From NCBI GenBank assembly GCA_024399035.1, contig JAKSID010000026.1, positions 1 through 35,264 of the forward strand: a DNA stretch of 35,264 nt, read 5' to 3'. The notes under the pieces are model-generated. The model made no database searches. It was not told the DNA's origin and worked only from the letters and a program-made list of their open reading frames with translations. Numbering within the stretch: the first letter of the stretch is position 1; each line of letters starts with the position of its first letter. Source of the stretch: Fibrobacter sp. (lineage in GTDB: Bacteria; Fibrobacterota; Fibrobacteria; Fibrobacterales; Fibrobacteraceae). The translations under genes and the position numbers were made by a program. This document shows, piece after piece, positions 29,804-35,264 of the stretch.

Positions 29804-31027
29804 TTACTTGTCGAAGTATGCCTTAAGGCGGTTTAACGCTTCCTGCAGGGTGGCCTTGGGACAAGCGATGTTCATGCGCATGAAACCTTCGCCGGCGTCG
29901 CCGTAGATGCTTCCCTTTGAAATAAATACCTGGGCGGTGTTCCGAATGTCTTGTTCCATTTGTTCGGAATTCATCCCGTGGCATTTACAGAAGTCATTGC
30001 AGTCTAGCCACAGCAAGTAGGTGGCTTCGGCGTCAATGAGCTTTACCTGCGGGATTTCGTGGGCGATAAAATCTGCTACAAGTTCGCGATTGCACTGAAT
30101 GTACTGCAAAAGTTCGTCAAGCCAGGCTTCGCCTTCGTTATAGGCGGCAATGGCTGCCTGAATGGCGAATACATTGGGCTCCGCCACTTCATCGGTATTC
30201 AATCCGCGCCAAACCTTGTGACGCAACGTGGGGTTGGCTACAGAAACCGCTGCCGTCTGGAGGCCTGCAATGTTGAAGGTTTTTGTGGGGGCCATGCAGA
30301 CAATGCTAATGTCGTGGCATGTTTCCGAAACGCTGGCAAAGGGAATGTAGCGCTTGCCAGGCTTCGTCAGGTCGCAATGGATTTCGTCGGAAATCACGGT
30401 GACGCTATGTTTCTTGCAAAGTTCGCCCACACGGGCCATTTCTTCTGCGGTCCAGATTTTACCTACGGGGTTGTGGGGATTGCAGAAAATCAAGAGGCTT
30501 GTCTGCGGATTTGCCAGGGCCTTTTCCAAGGCATCCCAGTCGATGCTGTAAACACCCGCGGCGCAGTTCTCTCCCGCGACATTCTGAATCGTATTTGCGC
30601 GGCTCTTGCTCGCGGCAGCCTCGTCGTAACGTAGCGGGCATTGTAGAACATTTCTTCCATTGTTCACGATGGAGTTGAAGAAGATGTTGTACACGGGCGT
30701 TAAAATCACCACGTTTTCAGCAGGGGTGGTTACCTTGCGTACAATGCTAGAAATGGCGGGCACTACACCAGTGCAGAAAATCAGGGATTCCGGATCCATC
30801 TCGAAATTGTAACGGCGCTTCCACCAGCCAACATAAGCCTGGTTCCATTCCTCGGGAATGATGGAGTAACCGAAGGCAGCGCATTCCGTACGCTTCTTGA
30901 TGGCATCCACGATGGCGGGGGCTGTGGCGAAATCCATGTCGGCAACCCACAGGGGCAATTCATTTTCGGGAACGTCCCACTTGAGGGAATTGGTTCCGCG
31001 GCGGTTTACCACTTCGTCAAAATTCAT
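29804..31027 (-). CDS. PatB/MalY-family PLP-dependent C-S lyase
   Basis: 407 aa. N-terminal RRGTNSLKWD and the LPLWVADMDFATAPAI motif are diagnostic of the MalY/PatB branch of fold type I enzymes. The PLP-binding lysine is K249 in APTKTFNIAGLQ. FCNPHNPVGKIW and SDEIHCDL supply the other cofactor contacts. The usual reaction is beta-elimination of cystathionine or cysteine conjugates to pyruvate, ammonia and a thiol. It is the middle gene of the minus-strand operon, 12 nt after DUF3737. Confidence 0.9.
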   Translation of the reverse strand: MNFDEVVNRRGTNSLKWDVPENELPLWVADMDFATAPAIVDAIKKRTECAAFGYSIIPEEWNQAYVGWWKRRYNFEMDPESLIFCTGVVPAISSIVRKVTTPAENVVILTPVYNIFFNSIVNNGRNVLQCPLRYDEAAASKSRANTIQNVAGENCAAGVYSIDWDALEKALANPQTSLLIFCNPHNPVGKIWTAEEMARVGELCKKHSVTVISDEIHCDLTKPGKRYIPFASVSETCHDISIVCMAPTKTFNIAGLQTAAVSVANPTLRHKVWRGLNTDEVAEPNVFAIQAAIAAYNEGEAWLDELLQYIQCNRELVADFIAHEIPQVKLIDAEATYLLWLDCNDFCKCHGMNSEQMEQDIRNTAQVFISKGSIYGDAGEGFMRMNIACPKATLQEALNRLKAYFDK

Positions 31028-31039
31028 GGAAACCTCGGA

Positions 31040-31879
31040 TTAAATGGTCTCGAACTTGGTCTTGGAAACGTCAACCTTGTCGCTTTCCATGATCAGTTCC
31101 TTGATGCCTGCGGAACGGATGATGCCGCTGGTGGGATTCTTGACACTGTCAATGACGCTCACGATTTCTGCATCGACAGTGGAATATTCGAATGCCAATG
31201 TGGTGTTGATGAGTTTGCAGTTCTTCATCACCAGATTTTCAATGTAGCACATGCCTTGCAGGCTTTCGATGGTGCAGTTGATGAGTGTCAAATTCTTGGC
31301 GTTCCATCCCAGGTATTCGCCGGAGATAAAGGAATCGTAAACGGTCACGTTGTCGGTATTCCAGAAGGAATCCTTGGAAAGCATTTTTGCGTTGCGAATC
31401 ACAACGTTCTTGGCGCCGTCAAAGGAATAGTTTCCGTCCAGATTGAAGTTGGAAACTTCCATATCGCTGCAGTTCATGGCGAAGTAATCGCCCTTGGCGT
31501 TGACGTTTTCCATCTTCACGTTTTTGCAGTGCCAGAGGGTTTCTGCGGCGTTGGTGAAGTTCACGTTCTTCAAGGAGAGACCATTGCAGCGGCGGAAATT
31601 CTTGGGAGCTTGAATCAGTGCGTTTTCTACGGAAATGTTATTCGTGTACCAGACGCCTGCGCGGGCCATTTCAAACCAGTCGGTGTTCTTTGCAGAAATG
31701 TTCTTGCAGTACCACAGCGGATATTTCCACTTGAACATGCTGCCAAGCAGCTCAATGTTGCTGGATTCCTTGAGAGGAGATTCTCCGTCGTCAAAGATGG
31801 AGTCTTCGATCTTTAAATCGTTGCTCTTGAAAAGGGCGCGTTCGCCAGTCAAAAATTGCTGCTTGATCAGTTCAGCCAT
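31040..31879 (-). CDS. DUF3737 right-handed beta-helix protein
   Basis: 279 aa beginning AELIKQQFLTGERALF and continuing with many short repeats of about 20 residues in which Asn ends a strand (KNISAKNTDWFEMA, NVKMENVNAKGDY). This is the pattern of a parallel beta-helix and the DUF3737 family. There is no signal peptide, so it should be cytoplasmic. Function is unknown. It is first gene of the operon with PatB and MATE. TATAAA at 31896-31901 (minus) and AAGGTG close to the ATG are promoter and ribosome-site candidates. Confidence 0.85.
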   Translation of the reverse strand: MAELIKQQFLTGERALFKSNDLKIEDSIFDDGESPLKESSNIELLGSMFKWKYPLWYCKNISAKNTDWFEMARAGVWYTNNISVENALIQAPKNFRRCNGLSLKNVNFTNAAETLWHCKNVKMENVNAKGDYFAMNCSDMEVSNFNLDGNYSFDGAKNVVIRNAKMLSKDSFWNTDNVTVYDSFISGEYLGWNAKNLTLINCTIESLQGMCYIENLVMKNCKLINTTLAFEYSTVDAEIVSVIDSVKNPTSGIIRSAGIKELIMESDKVDVSKTKFETI

Positions 31880-31935
31880 AAATACACCTTTTGCTTTTAT
31901 ACAAATTTAGCAAATTGCTGATTCGATTTGAAAGT

Positions 31936-31949
31936 TAGAGTTAACTCTA
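31936..31949. promoter_or_regulatory. 14-bp perfect palindrome, operator candidate
   Basis: TAGAGTTAACTCTA lies between divergent operons, 17 nt before the TATATT at 31967-31972, so it covers the -35 region of the azlC promoter. It is a good position for a dimeric regulator. Confidence 0.5.
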
Positions 31950-31966
31950 GCGATTGTAAAAAAATC

Positions 31967-31972
31967 TATATT
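31967..31972 (+). promoter_or_regulatory. Candidate -10 (TATATT) for azlC operon
   Basis: It lies 9 nt before the ATG at 31982, with no Shine-Dalgarno between. Confidence 0.45.
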
Positions 31973-31981
31973 TCCCGCCCG

Positions 31982-32695
31982 ATGTCAGACGTCGCTCGAA
32001 ACTCATTCAAGAATGCGTTGAAGGTTGCCTTCAAGCTTTCTCTCCCTGTGCTTACGGGGTACTGGTTTTTGGGCATTACTTATGGCGTGCTGGCGGAGTC
32101 CATGGGATTTAGCTATTGGTACCCGCTGAGCATGGCGGTGTTCATCTTTAGTGGATCTGCGGAATTCCTGGGCCTGGGAATGCTGGCTGCAAATTTCAAC
32201 CCGCTGGCAGCGGCAAGCATGGCCCTTGTGGTGGGTGCCCGTCATTTGTTCTATGGCGTCTCCATGCTGGATCGTTATAAGGGCATGGGCTGGCGAAAGC
32301 CTTTCCTGATTTTCTGGCTTACGGACGAAACTTTTGCGGTGAACTACAATGCTCGTGAAGCTACGGCAACAGAAATGCTGCTGGTCAGTTTTCTGGATTA
32401 CTTCTATTGGATTTCCGGTGGTTTCATGGGCTACATGTTTGGCTCTCTCTTGAAGTTTGACATTCACGGATTGGAATTTGTGGTGACAGCCATGTTTACT
32501 GCAATCTTTATGGATCAGTTCCTGAAGGAAAAGGAACTGCGTCCGGCGTGGATTGGCATTGGCTGCACTGCTGTCAGCTTGTTTGTTGTGGGCTCACAGT
32601 ACTTTGTGATCCCTGCCATGATTGGGATTCTTTTAATGCTGACCGCGTTCCGCAAGAAGCTGGAACCCAGTTATTTTGAGGAGGCCCGCAAATGA
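31982..32695 (+). CDS. azlC: AzlC-family branched-chain amino acid exporter subunit
   Basis: 237 aa from the ATG at 31982. An earlier in-frame start at 31928 would place the promoter inside the gene. AzlC features: an N-terminal [34 protein letters not shown], and [13 protein letters not shown], with several membrane segments. AzlC and AzlD together export branched-chain amino acids and azaleucine-type analogues. Its TGA overlaps the azlD ATG (ATGA). Confidence 0.88.
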   Translation: MSDVARNSFKNALKVAFKLSLPVLTGYWFLGITYGVLAESMGFSYWYPLSMAVFIFSGSAEFLGLGMLAANFNPLAAASMALVVGARHLFYGVSMLDRYKGMGWRKPFLIFWLTDETFAVNYNAREATATEMLLVSFLDYFYWISGGFMGYMFGSLLKFDIHGLEFVVTAMFTAIFMDQFLKEKELRPAWIGIGCTAVSLFVVGSQYFVIPAMIGILLMLTAFRKKLEPSYFEEARK

Positions 32696-33018
32696 CTTCC
32701 CAGCAGCAGATTATTACCATCGTGATTCTTGCGGTGATTACATTTATGACCCGCGCCTTGCCCTTCATTGTTTTTCCTGCAGGAAAGCCTACGCCAAAAT
32801 ACATCCAGTACCTGGGCAAGGCCTTGCCCCTTGCAGTTTTTGGAATGCTGGTGGTGTATTGCCTTAAGGATGTGCAGTGGCTTGAGGGCTCTCATGGCAT
32901 TCCTGAAATTTTGGGCATTGCCGCCGTGGTGCTTATGCACTTATGGCGTCGTCAGCTGTTCCTTTCCATGGCGGTGGGAACCGCGGTGTATATGATTTTG
33001 ATTCGCGTGATGGTTTGA
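32692..33018 (+). CDS. azlD: AzlD-family exporter subunit
   Basis: 108 aa with about four hydrophobic segments and the AzlD motif [11 protein letters not shown] followed by [19 protein letters not shown]. It overlaps azlC by 4 nt, the usual arrangement of this two-part exporter, and is followed 4 nt later by an EamA gene. Confidence 0.88.
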   Translation: MTSQQQIITIVILAVITFMTRALPFIVFPAGKPTPKYIQYLGKALPLAVFGMLVVYCLKDVQWLEGSHGIPEILGIAAVVLMHLWRRQLFLSMAVGTAVYMILIRVMV

Positions 33019-33022
33019 TTAT

Positions 33023-33943
33023 ATGCAGAATGGTGCAGGTAATAAAACAAATCTTTTTGGACATCTTTCAGGATTTCTTGCCGCCGCCATTTGGGGCCTG
33101 ATGGCGCCCATCGGCAAGGACGCCATGCTGCATGGCATCAGCGGTTTGGACATGGTGTTCTTCAGAGTGGCTGGTGCCGCCGTCAGTTTCTGGCTGGCTT
33201 CCATTTTTATAAAAGAAAAAGTCCCTGCAAAGGATGTTTTTAAGTTCGCTGCTGCAGGCTTTTTCGCCATCGTCTGCAATCAATGCTGCTTTACTGTGGG
33301 CCTATCCATTACTTCGCCCATCAATACGTCTATTGCAGCAACAAGCCTTCCCATTGTGGCCTTGATTTTTTCCGCTATCTTTCTTCACGAAAAAATTACT
33401 GCCAAGAAAATTCTAGGCATTGCCTTTGGCGTGTCGGGTGCATTGATGCTTATTATGGGAAGTGCTGCCGCCAACAATGCCAAGGCCGGCAACATTGTGG
33501 GGGACCTGCTCTGCTTCACATCCCAATGCAGCTTCGCCATTTATCTTGCGTTCTTTAAGAATCTTGTGGGCAAGTACAGCGTCATCACCAGCATGAAATG
33601 GATGTTCACTTTTTCTACCATCATGATTGCGCCCTTTACCTTGGGCGGGGTGATGCAGATTCCATTCAGTGAAATCAGCGCCTTGACTTGGGCAGAAACC
33701 AGTTTTGTTGTTTTCGGCGGAACGTTCATCGCCTACATTCTGGTGGCGAAGGCCCAGAAGGCTTTGCGCCCCACAGTAGTTGCCATGTACAATTACGTTC
33801 AGCCTGTAACATCTACCATTGTTTCTGTGTTAACCGGGCTTGCCATTTTCGGGTTTAATCACGCATTGGCTATATTACTGATTGTACTTGGCGTCTATAC
33901 TGTAAATGGGGCAAAAAATGAAACCTCTAAGCGACCGCACTAA
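33023..33943 (+). CDS. EamA/DMT-superfamily transporter
   Basis: 306 aa with about ten membrane segments as two EamA repeats: the first from AAAIWGLMAPIGKDAML, the second from DLLCFTSQCSFAIYLAFFKNL. VQPVTSTIVSVLTGLAIFG near the end is a common EamA closing motif. It is probably a metabolite or amino acid exporter. Its 3' end overlaps the aminotransferase start. Confidence 0.88.
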   Translation: MQNGAGNKTNLFGHLSGFLAAAIWGLMAPIGKDAMLHGISGLDMVFFRVAGAAVSFWLASIFIKEKVPAKDVFKFAAAGFFAIVCNQCCFTVGLSITSPINTSIAATSLPIVALIFSAIFLHEKITAKKILGIAFGVSGALMLIMGSAAANNAKAGNIVGDLLCFTSQCSFAIYLAFFKNLVGKYSVITSMKWMFTFSTIMIAPFTLGGVMQIPFSEISALTWAETSFVVFGGTFIAYILVAKAQKALRPTVVAMYNYVQPVTSTIVSVLTGLAIFGFNHALAILLIVLGVYTVNGAKNETSKRPH

Positions 33944-35150
33944 CCATTTTACGGAATCCGTTATCCGCTACATGACCCGCATTGCAAACGGCTGCGGGGC
34001 CATCAATCTTTCCCAGGGTTTTCCGGATTTTGATCCGCCGGTGGAATTGCAGAACCGCCTGGCAGAAGTGGCAAAGACTGGCCCTCATCAGTATGCGCTG
34101 ACCATTGGCGCAAAGAATTTCCGTGAGGCGGTGTGCCGCAAGCAGGAACATTTCAGCGGGCTGCATTACGATCCGGAAAAGGAAATCGTCATTACCTGCG
34201 GTAGCACCGAGGCCATGATGATTACCATGATGTCGGTTTGCAATCCCGGCGACAAGGTGGTGATTTTCTCGCCCTTCTACGAGAACTATACAGCGGATAC
34301 CATCTTGAGCGGGGCCACGCCCATTTACGTTCCGCTTTCGCCTATTGATTTTTCTTTTGATGCAAACGTTCTTGAAGATGCCATGAAGCAGCCTGGCGTG
34401 AAGGCGTTGGTGCTTTGCAATCCTTCGAACCCCAGCGGTAAGGTTTTTACTCGTGACGAACTGAAGGTGATTGCGGATCTTGCCATCAAGTACGACTTGT
34501 ACGTGATTACGGACGAAGTGTACGAACACATCATCTTTGCACCTAACGTTCATACCTACATGGCGACGCTGCCGGGCATGCGTGAACGTACCATTGAATG
34601 CTCCAGCTTGAGCAAGAGCTATTCCATTACGGGTTGGCGCCTGGGTTATGTGCTGGCACCGGAGCCCATCATGGAACGCATCAAGAAGGTTCACGACTTT
34701 ACGGTGGTGGGCGCCTCTTCTACCATGCAGGAAGTGGCTGTGACGGCCATGAATTTCGGTGACGAATATTACGCTGAATTGCAGAATCATTACACCCACA
34801 TGAAACAGCTGTTTACCGACGGCTTACGCAATCTGGGCTTCAAGTTTACAGAACCTCAGGGCACCTACTTCGTGATGATGGACATTTCCGAATTCGGTTA
34901 TGACCGTCGCATGGCTGCGGGCGAGTTCGGCTCCGTTTCTGGAATTGGTATGACAGGTTCTGGCGCGGTTCGCCCCGATGAACTTTTCTGCATGGATTTG
35001 GCAAAGAAGGTGGGTGTTGCCGCCGTGCCAGGCAGTAGTTTCTTCCGGGAACCTGTGAACCATCTGGTGCGATTCCATTTCGCCAAGAAGGACGAAACCT
35101 TGATTGAGGCGCTGAATCGACTGGAATCCGTTAGGAAGATTTTGAAGTGA
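33918..35150 (+). CDS. Class I PLP-dependent aminotransferase (YbdL/kynurenine aminotransferase type)
   Basis: 410 aa from the ATG at 33918; an ATG four codons earlier is also possible. The gene overlaps the previous one by 26 nt. INLSQGFPDFDPP and the spacing to HQYALTIG are typical of the YbdL/KAT branch, which prefers methionine and aromatic or other large amino acids. PLP lysine K233 in SSLSKSYSITGWRLGY, NPSNPSGKVF and ITDEVYEHI supply the cofactor site. Position behind AzlCD and EamA suggests handling of excess branched-chain or sulfur amino acids. Confidence 0.9.
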   Translation: MKPLSDRTNHFTESVIRYMTRIANGCGAINLSQGFPDFDPPVELQNRLAEVAKTGPHQYALTIGAKNFREAVCRKQEHFSGLHYDPEKEIVITCGSTEAMMITMMSVCNPGDKVVIFSPFYENYTADTILSGATPIYVPLSPIDFSFDANVLEDAMKQPGVKALVLCNPSNPSGKVFTRDELKVIADLAIKYDLYVITDEVYEHIIFAPNVHTYMATLPGMRERTIECSSLSKSYSITGWRLGYVLAPEPIMERIKKVHDFTVVGASSTMQEVAVTAMNFGDEYYAELQNHYTHMKQLFTDGLRNLGFKFTEPQGTYFVMMDISEFGYDRRMAAGEFGSVSGIGMTGSGAVRPDELFCMDLAKKVGVAAVPGSSFFREPVNHLVRFHFAKKDETLIEALNRLESVRKILK

Positions 35151-35154
35151 ATCC

Positions 35155-35264
35155 TTAACCGCGAACTTTCTGTAGCTCGGCTCTATACAGTTCCTCGATG
35201 TGCGAGGGACCTTCGCACCATAGCTTGAGACTTTCATCAAAGAGCATTTTCCCGGTTTTGGAAT
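35155..35264 (-). CDS. C-terminal end of an unidentified gene (partial)
   Basis: An open frame enters from the right edge and stops at 35155-35157. The visible 35 residues include KMLFDESLKLWCEG and end ELQKVRG. The family is not recognised. It converges with the aminotransferase with only 4 nt between stops. Confidence 0.5.
   Translation of the reverse strand, partial: SKTGKMLFDESLKLWCEGPSHIEELYRAELQKVRG

Overview
The window looks like a piece of a Fibrobacter-type genome (phylum Fibrobacterota). The pointers are lipoproteins with long Ser-rich linkers behind the lipobox, an expansin-like lipoprotein suited to plant cell walls, remnants resembling two gene families first described as paralogous families in Fibrobacter succinogenes (TIGR02147 and the FISUMP/TIGR02145 domain), and a Gram-negative envelope gene set (MCE protein, outer-membrane barrel, TPR proteins). 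The assignment rests on gene content and style only. The replicon cannot be judged, but the content is chromosomal and mostly housekeeping, with no phage, plasmid or insertion-sequence genes.

Layout. 1-355: hairpin-rich intergenic repeats. 356-2148 (-): an MCE/MlaD-type lipid-transfer protein and a secreted TPR-like partner. 2271-3494: M18 aminopeptidase. 3548-9111: a tight operon of GtrA-like flippase, FAD oxidoreductase and two GT-C membrane glycosyltransferases, the second ending in an NPCBM carbohydrate-binding domain; this reads as a polyprenyl-linked surface-glycan locus. 9161-11645: two BatC-like TPR or Asn/Asp/Gln-rich proteins followed directly by an expansin lipoprotein. 11697-12296 (-): outer-membrane barrel protein. 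12568-12838: chimeric gene remnants. 12925-14746: Y-family DNA polymerase plus YolD-like partner. 14779-16497 (-): diguanylate cyclase. 16579-18678: EF-G paralogue carrying in-frame repeat elements. 18760-19602: Ser-linker lipoprotein. 19691-20581 (-): DUF58 protein. 20645-21468: tandem DUF1232 membrane proteins. 21477-24963 (-): double-AAA+ ATPase and, transcribed upstream of it, a Fic protein that lacks the catalytic His. 25034-25876: PrmA, then a duplicated hairpin region. 26092-31879 (-): YgiQ radical SAM, MATE transporter, PatB/MalY C-S lyase and DUF3737. 31982-35150: AzlC-AzlD-EamA-aminotransferase operon. 35155-35264 (-): C-terminal end of an unidentified gene.

The most unusual signal is a set of small palindromic repeats that have entered coding sequence. 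One copy sits at the start of the second BatC-like gene, flanked by a 9-bp direct repeat that recreates the stop/start overlap. Two different repeat families sit in frame inside the EF-G paralogue, in positions that look like inter-domain loops. Other copies lie in the intergenic DNA at the left end. The copies keep their outer arms while both sides of their central stem change together, as expected for a maintained hairpin. This resembles in principle the protein-coding palindromic elements of Rickettsia.

A second theme is expression. Many first genes of transcription units have a TATATT-like hexamer only 6-9 nt before the start codon and no Shine-Dalgarno sequence, which suggests leaderless mRNAs. 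Several genes inside operons or behind longer leaders have clear GGAGG-type sites.
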